NCBI RefSeq assembly: GCF_000002985.6 | Contig: NC_003280.10 | Span: 10,288,501 to 10,352,500 of the forward strand | Origin: Caenorhabditis elegans | Lineage: Eukaryota; Nematoda; Chromadorea; Rhabditida; Rhabditidae | Direction: 5' to 3' | Length of the DNA: 64,000 bases | Made by a program: the position numbers and the translations under genes | Shown here: in pieces, positions 12,324-21,899 of the stretch | Layout of the letters: each line of letters starts with the position of its first letter | Numbering within the stretch: the stretch's first letter is position 1 | The notes under the pieces: generated by a model | The model's input: only the letters and a program-made list of their open reading frames with translations | Database searches by the model: none | What the model was told of the DNA's origin: nothing

Positions 12324-14327
12324 TTAATCTGATGGCATTGATCCGTTGTGAGTCTCGATTTGGTCGACCAATCCGAACTTGAGAGCTTCGTGGGCGCTCA
12401 TGAAACGATCACGGTCAAGGGTTTTCTCAATTTCCTGAAATAAATATTCATTTTTCCAATTAAAAGTGAACTCGCACTCACATCATAACTCATTCCCGTG
12501 TGGTGAACATAAATTTCGTTGAGTCTTCTCTTCAGACGAGTAATTTCTTCGGCACGAATGACTATGTCCGAGCAGGTTCCCTGCAAGAAAAAAAAAATTT
12601 GAATTTGCGCCAAAAAATGAAGAAATGTGTGCAATTGCGCGTGGTGGTGTACCTGGTACACCGTCACGTCACATTGCGGACTGCCGAGAATAGAATTAAA
12701 TTGAATCTGTTTATTTTTTGTTTTACAACTATTTAACTTATTTAAAATGTCTGGAGTAGCTGGTGGTGCATCTAAAAAGAGTAGTAGCCGTACTATGGCT
12801 ACAAAGAAGCTAATTATTGACGTAAGTTATTAATTTTATGATCAGAAAAGAGTGTTTAATTTTCCGATTTTTCTAGGAATTCAAAAGAAGGCTTCGAGAT
12901 AATATCAAATCATTAAACGACAACTTTTTTCACATTATTCAAGCTGCCAAGGTCAACCCAGATGACAACGCCTACAAAAATCAAACGGGAAAAATGACCG
13001 AATTCTATACAACAAAAAATGAGATGGCAGTTCGTGCGCAACTCATGGTATTTGTTTTTTTCATTTTGTATTAATAAAATACAATTTTTCAGGTTCGTGC
13101 TTCAGATGAGCTATTAAAACTGACGGCTGATCTCAAAGAATTTCTGATTCTCCACGATTTTCACTTTTTGACGCATAACATCAAGCAGTAAGTGATCGTA
13201 ATCATTTGATTAAATGTAAAATGGAATTTTTCAGAGCTGAAGCACAATGCGAAGAAACATTGCGTCAACAATCTCATCAGCACAACTGTCTCGATTCGGA
13301 AGTGAGCAATATTCTATTCGATCTGGAACGCGAAATCGCGGAAAATTTCTATCTTCGTCATACCTAATAAATACGATCCCTCTTGTGTAATAATTTGTTC
13401 ATGTGTTTATCAATTTACCTGTGCACCACCACTCGGCTGGTGAACCATGATTCTGGAGTTCGGGAGAGCACTTCGCATTCCTTTTTCACCGGCACAAAGC
13501 AGCAGTGATCCCATTGATGATGCTTGTCCGATCACCCATGTGGACACTGGTGCACTTATCATTTGTATTGTGTCATAAATAGCAAGTCCTGCTGTTACAC
13601 TGCCGCCTGAATAAAATTAATCAAAATTAAAGTAACTGGGCAAAAAATAAAAAAGAATGGGCCGAGCCGGGGATTGAACCCGGGACCTCTCGCACCCAAA
13701 GCGAGAATCATACCACTAGACCATTCGGCCACGATTTCATTTCGATCCACAATGCGTCCAGGTGTATTGCAACTTCCTTATTTGTCGACAAAGCTTCACA
13801 CTTCTCTGCGGAGAAGCTTTCCGCTTTTCGGATGCTGCGAAACTGTTCTCCGCGCGGCGAATTTTCTTTTGAAATGTCGGCTTTCATCAAGTTTTCGTGG
13901 CCGAATGGTCTAGTGGTATGATTCTCGCTTTGGGTGCGAGAGGTCCCGGGTTCAATCCCCGGTTCGGCCCATTCTTTTGTTTTTTAATATATCTCTATAG
14001 AGACAAGCAATTTTACCTGGACTGTTAATATACATGTGAATTGGTTTTTTGCCACTTTCGCTTTGAAGAAACAAGAGTTGTGCGATAAGTGCAGAAGCAA
14101 TGAAATCATCTACCTGAAAACCTAAGTTAATGCCGAAATAGGATAATAGAAAGTACCGGTGTCATAAGACAAACGATTCGATCGCGAAGAAGTCTCGAGT
14201 AAATATCATATGTACGTTCTCCTTTTCCTTCATTATCGATTACAAATGGAATTCCAACGCGTGATTGAACAGAAGCAGACATGCTTCTAGATGCTGAAAG
14301 CGATGACGTCACCAGCCGACGGAGCAT
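12324..14327 (-). CDS. clpp-1: Mitochondrial ATP-dependent Clp protease proteolytic subunit ClpP
   Basis: Five exons (14327-14157, 14113-14017, 13606-13419, 12580-12482, 12434-12324) give 666 nt, 221 residues. ClpP is the serine-protease barrel that degrades unfolded matrix proteins with ClpX and feeds the mitochondrial unfolded-protein response. Visible are an arginine- and serine-rich start ([15 protein letters not shown]) typical of a mitochondrial targeting peptide, the INSPGGSVTAG oxyanion segment, catalytic Ser120 in GQASSMGS, His145 in VHQP and Asp194 in LDRDRFM. Length matches the family. The intron between exons 3 and 4 contains mdt-22 on the other strand, and the intron between exons 2 and 3 contains a tRNA-Pro pair. 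An acceptor-like ATTCAG lies about 20 nt upstream of the start. vha-9 ends about 375 nt upstream on the same strand, so an operon is possible but unproven. Confidence 0.95.
12747..13367 (+). CDS. mdt-22: Mediator complex subunit 22
   Basis: Four exons (12747-12821, 12877-13047, 13093-13187, 13235-13367) give 474 nt, 157 residues. MED22 is a small helical subunit of the Mediator head module, which bridges transcription factors and RNA polymerase II. The protein is mostly helical with a basic N-terminus ([13 protein letters not shown]), then the [19 protein letters not shown] and [20 protein letters not shown] segments expected of the MED22/Surf5 fold, and a C-terminal [13 protein letters not shown]. 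Length fits the family. The whole gene lies inside a clpp-1 intron in opposite orientation. All three introns are 45-55 nt. Confidence 0.9.
13659..13730 (-). tRNA. tRNA-Pro (TGG), cassette 1 left copy
   Basis: The 72-nt cloverleaf has anticodon stem CTCGC/GCGAG around loop TTTGGGT, giving anticodon TGG (proline). The TTCAATC T-loop is intact. Relative to its partner it has one substitution in the 3' acceptor strand (CTCGGCC instead of TTCGGCC), which replaces the 7-66 A-T pair with A-C. It lies in a clpp-1 intron, facing away from the other copy. It may be functional, since one end-of-stem mismatch is tolerable. Confidence 0.9.
13731..13898. other. Spacer of tRNA cassette 1
   Basis: This 168-bp spacer separates two head-to-head tRNA-Pro genes. 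It is the reverse complement of the spacer at 16,343-16,510, with about four mismatches by eye. It has no coding signal. Confidence 0.85.
13899..13970 (+). tRNA. tRNA-Pro (TGG), cassette 1 right copy
   Basis: A 72-nt tRNA with all stems paired normally: acceptor GGCCGAA/TTCGGCC, anticodon loop TTTGGGT, T-arm CCGGG/CCCGG. It is identical to the plus-strand copy at 16,511-16,582. It lies antisense within the clpp-1 intron and is followed by a T-rich run (TTTTGTTTTTT) that can terminate RNA polymerase III. Confidence 0.95.
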
Positions 14328-14701
14328 GATTCTCCGAGTATTCTGAATGTAAATGGTCAGAAGAATAAAGTAATCACGATTTCAGATTGTATTCACAAAT
14401 CAAAAAAACGTGGAACGCTCATGGAGATAACGGCCGTTGGAGACGCAGAGTTCACGATATTAATCGATTTATTTAAATATTCTGGGAAACTACGCGGAAA
14501 CGAAAATTTTGTGCTAGAAAACGGTTCATTAGTGAAATCTTTGATCATCTATTTAGAAATTTCAGTTCGCAATTTAAATCATGTACATTCGAAAACGGTA
14601 AAAATGTAAGGGAGTTTGTAAAAAAAATCTGATCACAGAGCAGAACAGGGGGCAATAGATTTGGGAATGTCGAAGAGAAGCGTGATGTGAAGTTTTATAA
14701 T

Positions 14702-15213
14702 TTATCGGAAATCCTCTGGGTTGAACAATCCACGGGCTCTGTTGAGGATGGAGTCCTGGAAAACAGTTACTACACTTTATCTGGAGGGAAATTTAGCTCA
14801 CCTTCGATGGATCGTATGGAGCTTCCTTCGATGGGATTTCAAGAACAGCTGGGATAGATTGTGTGTGATTGTCGACCTTCAATAAAATGTTTTAAAAAAT
14901 TTCAGAAATTTACTAATAACTTACGGCGTAACGAATCATTTCGGCGATGTGCTGATTGATAAGAATGATAGCAATATCATCACGAGCACAGAATCCATTG
15001 AAAGCTTCTTCGATTTCTTGGACAGTGGTCTGCTTATCGACGATCAAATAGTTTGGCTTGCGAGCCTGAAATTTTATCGGTTTATAGATTATTTTCCAGC
15101 TAATAAATAAAAATTACCTTGTTAAGCTCTCCAACACCTCCGAGAAGAAATCCAACAACGGTATCTTCGTCTCCGATGACAGCCAAAATCTTACCCTTCG
15201 CAGCAGATGCCAT
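14702..15213 (-). CDS. vha-9: V-type proton ATPase subunit F
   Basis: Four exons (15213-15118, 15065-14925, 14876-14802, 14755-14702) give 366 nt, 121 residues, the usual length. Subunit F belongs to the central stalk of the V1 sector and couples ATP hydrolysis to rotation of the proton pump. Recognisable segments are the N-terminal [20 protein letters not shown], the middle [18 protein letters not shown] and the C-terminal [11 protein letters not shown]. All introns are phase 0. clpp-1 follows downstream on the same strand after about 375 nt, with an acceptor-like CATTCAG just before its start, so co-transcription followed by trans-splicing is plausible. Confidence 0.95.
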
Positions 15214-15638
15214 CTGGAAAAGTTATTCATAAAAAACTTGAAGTTAATCGAAAAACCATTAAAAACAAACAGAAAGTACCATACGATGGTGAAAACAAAC
15301 CAGAAACATTTTAAAAATATTTAAAATGACAAAAACACGAACATTTTTTGAAAATCGATGCGACAAGGTTGAAAACCAACGGCGCAACGAGAGACGAAAA
15401 ATCAACCAAGGGGGCGGGACTCCGGTTGCAAGTTGTGCGCGCGCTTTTTGCAAGGTCGCTGCACGGGGATTATGTTTTCATGTATTGTTTAATTTAATTT
15501 AATTTAATTTTAATACTTCTCCTTTCAAGCGTTTAGTTTATTTTACATGAGCTGAAAATAAAAATTTATAATAAATAAGAAATTTCAGATTCCATGAAAA
15601 TAAATTTGAGGGTTTTTTTTCAATTTAGATTGTCTTCT
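15214..15638. other. Intergenic vha-9 upstream / gcy-4 downstream region
   Basis: These 425 bp hold the presumed vha-9 promoter, GC-rich near 15,360-15,470 (GGGGGCGGGACTC and a GCGCGCGC run), and an (AATTT)n microsatellite at about 15,487-15,513. No other gene is seen. Confidence 0.6.
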
Positions 15639-18600
15639 TTATACTTCCACTCTCATCATTTCTCTTCGTAGAACACGTCGAATCTCCTCATCGTCGTTAT
15701 CACTCAAATTTTCCACATACGGGCTCACCGATCGAAAAGAATAATTGGTTAGCTCAGAATCTGTAAAGCTTGCAATCTTCCTCGGCTTGTGATTTACTTT
15801 TGTAATGGGCGGAGTTGACTGGTTGCTCAAACTCATTTTTCCCAAAAGCCAATAAGTTTCCATAACCCCTTTTCCTTTAATTATCACTTCTCCTCGGGAA
15901 TTCGTTTCAAATTGATAAGGATAATTGTTTACAAGTAGACTGTGTGCAGCTTCTGACATATGAATCATTGATGGTTTTCCATTACTTTCCATTCTCGACG
16001 CAGTATTTACAGTATCCCCAAATAGGCAATAACGTGGCATGGATAGACCTACGACTCCAGCTACACAAGGACCTGAAAACCATAAAAAGATTATGGCATT
16101 AAAATTATAAATGACAGTGTACCACTATTGATGCCAACTCTTAATTCTACTCGTTCCCGTGGCAAGTGAGGGATTCTAAAATTTCGACAAAACTCCATGA
16201 AACATAATGACATTCCCACTATTTGCCTGGAAAAACATAGGTATACAGTTTCAGATTTTTCAAAATGAATGGGCCGAACCGGGGATTGAACCAGGGACCT
16301 CTCGCACCCAAAGCGAGAATCATACCACTAGACCATTCGGCCACGAAAACTTGGTGAAAGCCGACATTTCAAAAGAAAATTCGCCGCGCGGAGAACAGTT
16401 TCGCAGCATCCGAAAAGCGGAAAGCTTCTCCGCAGAGAAGTGTGAAGCTTTGTCGACAAATAAGGAAGTTGCAATACACCTGAACGCATTGTGGATCGAG
16501 GTGAAATCGTGGCCGAATGGTCTAGTGGTATGATTCTCGCTTTGGGTGCGAGAGGTCCCGGGTTCAATCCCCGGTTCGGCCCATTCTTTTTTATTTTTTT
16601 TGCCGAAAATTACCTTATATGTTCCATTCCATTCCGATTTGGTAAACCGGATACACAAAGAAATCCATCTCCAATGGATTCAACCTAAACACAAAAACAG
16701 AGATCATTGTAGAGAAAACTCATGACTACATTCAACATACTTTGTAAACATCATGTTTCTCGATTATAGAATCAAAGTTACTGAAAACATCGTTAAGTAG
16801 ATTGACAACTTGAAATGGGGAACACTTGGAAGCAAGATCGGTGAACTTTACAAGATCCGAGAAGAATACTGTTACTAGATCAAAACTTTCAGGTTCTACA
16901 GCCTGCCCTGCTTTCAGGCGCTCTGCAACTTGTCTGAAATTAAAAGAAAATTAATTTTATTAGAAAAACCATTTCCCCTCACTTTGGCAACATCCTCCCT
17001 AAAAGAATATCAGACTTTTTCTTTTCCAAAGTCAATTCTTTCGTTCGTTCTCCAACTTCAACTTCTAAACTAGAAGTATATTCCTCTAACATTGAAAATA
17101 CGTGATCCATCAGATTATCTTCTGTATTTGGGGTCATATCAAATAACACTTTACAGACATTTTCAGCTGATGGTCTTTCTTCTGGATTCTCACACCAACA
17201 ATCTTTTACCAGGGCTAATAAAGTTTGATTGACTTCGATATCAATATGAAGATCCGGACGAAGAACGAACTGGCCTCCTTTTTTGACAGCATATTTAATT
17301 TCTGCAAATTTACATATATCAGAAAATTGAACCATTCTACTTTTCAAAACCTTCATAACCCTCCTTCCTTCTAGACAAATCCCATGCTTCCCTTTTGGTT
17401 AAAATCTCCGACGCAACAATTGCAAATGAATAAATATCAGCAGAAGAATCCATTTGTTCTATGCTTAAACTTCCTCTTATCACTTCTGGAGCAGCCCAGA
17501 GCATATTTTTCTTAAAAGGTTTTTCCTCCTCATCTTGCAGAAATTGTAGGCCAAAATCTGCTAGCTTTACTTGCCAACTGTCATTTACAAGACACGTGGC
17601 TGAGCGCAGGTTTCCATGATGACGGAGAAAACTTTTATGAATATAGTGGAGTCCCTGAACATTAAAAAAAAATTCCAAACTGATAATCAAACTAAATGAA
17701 CCTCTGCAATATCTCTGATCATGCAAAACATGAAAAAATAATCCATAGAAAAGCTTCCCTTCGAAATAATATCTTGAAGTGAACCTCTCGAGCACATTTT
17801 CCAAACACTCACGAATCGAGAGCCATCAATTGATAATCCGATAAATTTATTCAAGTTTTCGTGATCTAGTTTCCTTAATTTCACAAACTTCATCATTTCA
17901 GCCTGAGAGAGTTCTTGTACTTGATGAGCAGTTGTCAACACCAAATCGTTCTCCAAATATTGAATTGTGTAGGTTTCTTTGAATTCACTAGTCATAGTAT
18001 CTCCACTTTTTGATGTAAAATTCTCTGTTTCTGAAGCCGATTCAGTTTCCGATTCTTGAGAGCTTTTGGATGCTCTTCGATGCATTGGAAGTCGAAGCTT
18101 TATAGCGTGGATTTGCCATTCCGAATGAAGACGGCTTTGTTCAACACGTCGATTTCGTATTTTCGATGACATGCATATGATAATTGCCAATAAAATTAGA
18201 ATGGTAACTGCAATCGCGACAATAACCAGGGCTCTATATTGCTCGAAAATTGGCAATGGGCAGGATTTTCCAAGAAATCCACAAACTGGTGTGTCTGGTG
18301 GACGGGTCCCACCCCAAAAGTGCCAAACTTCTGTATTCCCGTCTGCATAGTTGAAGACAACGTTCTGAAATATTGTAATAGGAGAATTCCAGAAGTACAG
18401 GTACTAAATGTATATCTTACCACAGTATCATTTATCAAACTGATATCAATCAGTGATATTTGATCGTATTCACTATTCAGCCCATATACTTGGTACAATG
18501 GTTTTCTTGCCAAATCTTCGTTTAATTTAACTTCGCCGGTCATTCCTGAAGTTTATATTTTAAGTTTAAAGAGATTCTCTATACCATAGTTTACCTTCAA

Positions 18601-20356
18601 AAGCAGTGGTAAACTTAGGAATTAGCAGTGACAAATTTCCGTAGACATTCGGATCAGTTGAATTCAAACTTGACACTGCCATTCCATACATGTAAAATAC
18701 ATCAAACAAATGTCTGGCATAGGCTCCCATGCCCTACAAACAAAACATATTTTCAAATTTCTATATCAATTCACTAACCGTAGCATTAGTTATTAAACAT
18801 TCTGGGACTTTACAACTCAATGGGGGCTCTCGAATAGCATATACTATATTTTTAGTCATATATTGCAGAAATGTTTTGTCTCGAACTTCACTGCTTGTAT
18901 CTATCTAAAAAATATATTTAGAGAGACCTACTGAACAGTAAATCACCACAATCATTTTGGCAGCTACACTCTTTGCCAAATCTTCCATACCATCAGGATT
19001 CACAGTGAATGATTCCCATATTGGAGGTAGGCCAGAGAGGGTTACTGTAGAATATAGGAATATTTGATAAAAATAATCACAAGTAGACCTTACATGGCTT
19101 TTTCCCAACAGAAGTTTGAACTCCAAAACCGACGCTTCTCATTGAAAGCATAACATGTACATACTCACTAGAATTCATTCCGAGTAAACCAGCTTGAATC
19201 AGATAAAATCGCTTTTCACCTCCAGCATGGGCGCAGAAAAGGATTACTGGAAATGGTTAAGGTAAAAAACAAAATATTCAAAGCAAATGAGTTTAAAGAA
19301 TTCAATTGCGGAAGCTGCTCAAAAAATTGGCTCTCTCTTTCTCTGACAAGTTCCGATAATATGCAAATTTATTAGAAATATGCACGGGGTGAAATGAGAT
19401 TAGTCAGGGTCAATACTCCCAAAATTGAATTAAACCCATTTACCTCTAGCTCTAGTCTTGACTACTTGAAGCGTTGCACTTGTGCTTTCACTGTTGGAAC
19501 CATCGATTTCTGCCTTCATTACAATTTGAACAGACTTGCTCTCATTATACAAGGACTTCTCCACATCATTTACGACCGAACTACAGTAGTCCAACTCATT
19601 CTTAAAATACAACAAAGCTACACGATCCCAGCCATAAATCTCTAGAAGTTTTGATGTAACTACTCCGAGTCTGCAAATTGGCACTACGAACTGCTCAAAT
19701 TAGTTGTCCAAAAAGCCACGATGAAACTGAACTAACGTTTTGGTGCTTGGCAAGACCGACGCAACAAATGGAAATCTGTTCATATCAGAAATCTCCGATT
19801 CACTGACAAATCCCCAACCGAGTACTGGTTTCTTGTATATTGTCGACAGAGTTCCCATCATTTTTAGTGCCGGAGCACAAGGCGGTCCGATGATCACATC
19901 GTAGTTATTGGTTTTCATAAAGTTCAGTCCCGCCCTGACAGTATTTGCCAAGTCACATTCTGTGTACTCAACGTGGAATCTGGAAATATAAAGTTGCAAA
20001 CGGGACTAGTAATAAAACAGTGATTTCAGTGAAGAAAATTTTGAAATTTAATTTTTTTTAAAGAAAAAAATGAGATAAATTCCTGAATTTTTTAAAAAAC
20101 TATTTAAAGCTCACTCGAAATCAAAATTCAACATATAACCATGCGATTTCAAATATTGCAATGCCAATGGAACAGCTCCACCAGTATATGCCCATCCAAT
20201 TGATCCATTTTCAGTTTTCAAAGCTGCAGTTATTCCAACCCGAATTACAGGCCTTGGGCCTTGACCATGGGTCAAATTGTACGTTAGAATGGTAGAAATA
20301 AAAATGTAATAATTTAATTGGCGCATTGAAAAATAATATTTAGAAAAGAGTATCAT
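15639..20356 (-). CDS. gcy-4: Receptor-type guanylate cyclase GCY-4
   Basis: Fifteen exons (20356-20115, 19979-19737, 19670-19444, 19246-19094, 19044-18947, 18904-18779, 18733-18595, 18545-18421, 18364-17702, 17654-17351, 17301-16983, 16933-16741, 16684-16614, 16226-16123, 16072-15639) close in frame at 3,441 nt, 1,146 residues. A second ATG at 20,326 gives 1,136 residues and a more typical signal peptide. It makes cGMP in chemosensory neurons. Order: signal peptide, extracellular ANF-receptor-like ligand domain, one membrane helix ([19 protein letters not shown]), kinase-homology domain with HGNLRS in place of the catalytic HRD motif but DFG kept, coiled dimerisation linker, and cyclase domain with FSDLVKF, ESIGDG and [16 protein letters not shown], which carry metal- and guanine-selecting residues. 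One intron holds a tRNA-Pro pair. The assignment as gcy-4 rests on its order beside gcy-5 and vha-9. Confidence 0.92.
16271..16342 (-). tRNA. tRNA-Pro (TGG), cassette 2 left copy
   Basis: A 72-nt tRNA with anticodon TGG and an intact acceptor stem. The T-arm carries one substitution (CCTGG instead of CCGGG), which makes a T-C mismatch at pair 51-63. It sits in a gcy-4 intron on the same strand as gcy-4. Function is possible but the stem is weakened. Confidence 0.88.
16343..16510. other. Spacer of tRNA cassette 2
   Basis: This 168-bp spacer is the reverse complement of the cassette 1 spacer (13,731-13,898), with about four differences, and it separates two head-to-head tRNA-Pro genes. No coding signal is seen. 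Confidence 0.85.
16511..16582 (+). tRNA. tRNA-Pro (TGG), cassette 2 right copy
   Basis: A fully paired 72-nt tRNA-Pro with anticodon TGG, identical to the copy at 13,899-13,970 and antisense to gcy-4. It is followed by CATTCTTTTTTATTTTTTTT, a strong RNA polymerase III T-run terminator. Confidence 0.95.
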
Positions 20357-21136
20357 AATTCATGGAAGTAGTGGGCAGTAGATGATTGGCTTCTTTTAAG
20401 CTTTACCCCCATTGACGTATGGCTGCTCTTTTCGAGAAATTTTAGAAATAGAACAGGAATAACACTTGGCGGAATGGAGTTTTTATCTGAAAAATTTCAG
20501 ATTTGACCTCTCATGCTCTAGCAGGGGATCTGCTTCCATATGCCTCCCGAGCTACTACTGTGGCTGAGATCGTGACGAGTTCCACGCAGAAATACATCAT
20601 CCGCTTTTAAACTGAAGTGTCAAGTTCTGACTTATGTAAATATAACATAAATTTGACAGAAAAGTGGTATTTTTTATTAAAAAATATGTGTTGGAAAAAA
20701 CGTCCCAATTTTAAGTTTTTCCTGAAAAGTAAAAAATTTCGGTGATTCCAATGAGTTTCCGTTTATACGGTGCCATTGATGACAAGGAAGATTACGAGTT
20801 TCAACGGAGAATATTTAAAAAGTAAAAAATATAATAGCGTGTAAAAATGTTTTGAATTGTTTTTTTGTTTTCAATTTTACACGTTCTCCTTCCCCATCAC
20901 TTTCAATTTTCTCTTCATTTCAATTTTCATGGTCAATTTCACAAGCGGTGAGTTTTAATTTGCTGAAATCTAAGCCATCCACGTAGGCTTAAAGTTGCCT
21001 ACCTGAATAACAATAGGCGTAGGTCGCCTATCAAACTTGTCAGGCATGAGGCACTCAGGTAGGCACTTTAATGTCTTCGTTGAAGGCACTTTAGTGTCTT
21101 CGTTAAGATCTCGAATTCTGAATCAATCTTTTTCAG
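20357..21136. other. Divergent promoter region between gcy-4 and the MSS4-like gene
   Basis: The side next to gcy-4 contains GAAGCC on the minus strand at 20,388-20,393, a possible CHE-1 site. Around 20,985-21,095 are dispersed-repeat fragments of the GCCTACCTG type, with a short direct repeat (TTTAATGTCTTCGTTGAAGG then TTTAGTGTCTTCGTTAAG). The sequence ends in TTTTTCAG directly before the next ATG. Confidence 0.6.
20388..20393 (-). promoter_or_regulatory. Candidate CHE-1 (ASE motif) core upstream of gcy-4
   Basis: GAAGCC lies about 30 bp upstream of the first gcy-4 ATG (about 60 bp from the second) on the coding strand. CHE-1, the zinc-finger selector of ASE neurons, is known to bind motifs with a GAARCC core. 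A 6-mer alone is weak evidence; its position and the matching sites at gcy-5 are the support. Confidence 0.4.
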
Positions 21137-21568
21137 ATGCAAGTACCACTGAAACTTCAACTATTCGCGATCCGACCGCAACCAGCAAACACACCGGTAA
21201 ATGGAAAATGTGAAAAGGTTAACAAAGACGATTTGATCAATGAGGACGACCGTAATCTGCACAAAGTGGTCTGCCGTCGCTGCAAGTCGGTCATCTTCCC
21301 GGAGGACGTTGTGATGACCGTCGAGAATCAGCCATATCAGCTTCGTGTGATGACACATCAAGCGAAAGGACCTCTGGCTCAAGAGAAAATCAGTTGGTGG
21401 TGGTATACTGAGAATGATATGATCTTCGATACAGTCGGATGGCAGACAGTCGACAAGAAGAAGGTGTTGATGTGTGGAGACTGCGAGTTGGGACCGATCG
21501 GTTTTCGTTCGGAGGACAATAAGAAGTTCTGGGTGGCTGTTGAACGTGTCAAGTATGAAAAGTCCTAG
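21137..21568 (+). CDS. MSS4/RABIF-like Rab-interacting zinc protein
   Basis: A single open exon of 143 residues. MSS4 (RABIF) binds nucleotide-free Rab GTPases and acts as a chaperone or weak exchange factor in exocytic traffic. The match is clear from the two zinc-binding pairs CRRC (about residue 50) and CGDC (about residue 115), the following ELGPIGF and the C-terminal FWVAVERVKYE. The N-terminal 40 residues are not conserved. The ATG follows TTTTTCAG immediately, so this is a trans-splice site or the 3' end of a 5'-UTR intron. An AATAAA polyadenylation signal lies about 30 nt after the stop. Confidence 0.85.
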   Translation: MQVPLKLQLFAIRPQPANTPVNGKCEKVNKDDLINEDDRNLHKVVCRRCKSVIFPEDVVMTVENQPYQLRVMTHQAKGPLAQEKISWWWYTENDMIFDTVGWQTVDKKKVLMCGDCELGPIGFRSEDNKKFWVAVERVKYEKS

Positions 21569-21899
21569 TTTCAAATTTTTGTTTATGAAATTTGGAATAA
21601 AGTATCAGGATTTTAATTGAATATAAATATTATTCCGATAAATGATTTTTTTCAAACTTTTTCCATATTCTTGTTATGTTTCTCTTTGTTAAATTCTCAC
21701 TTTTAAGAGGGTTTTTTTCCGATTTTCCAGCCATAGAGAAAGGTGTGATCCAAGAAATTCTGGCAGACTATTGTTCGAGTTAAGTATTTCCAACTCCCAC
21801 CATTTGCAATCAAAGACAGCTAACAAAGAAAAAGAACGTTCATTTATTCAATTTAACTATTGTTTTTAACATTCATTAAATCTTAATATTCGTATATAT
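21569..21899. other. Convergent 3' region between the MSS4-like gene and gcy-5
   Basis: About 330 bp holding the 3' ends of two convergent genes. AATAAA is seen at about 21,595 for the plus-strand gene. No further gene is apparent. Confidence 0.6.

Noticed and set aside
16207-16658. Open frames of about 110 codons on both strands across the second tRNA cassette
   Set aside because: They consist of translated tRNA genes and the spacer. The same frames appear in the first cassette because the DNA is duplicated.
17302-17340. 39-nt intron in gcy-4 using donor GTAGAATGG
   Set aside because: It breaks the reading frame. The upstream donor GTTTTGAAA at 17,350 gives a 49-nt intron at the same phase as gcy-5.
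20929-20947. Possible extra coding first exon of the MSS4-like gene (ATGGTCAATTTCACAAGCG, donor GTGAGT)
   Set aside because: Joining it to the acceptor at 21,137 puts the zinc-domain frame out of register and leads to an early stop. It can only be 5'-UTR.
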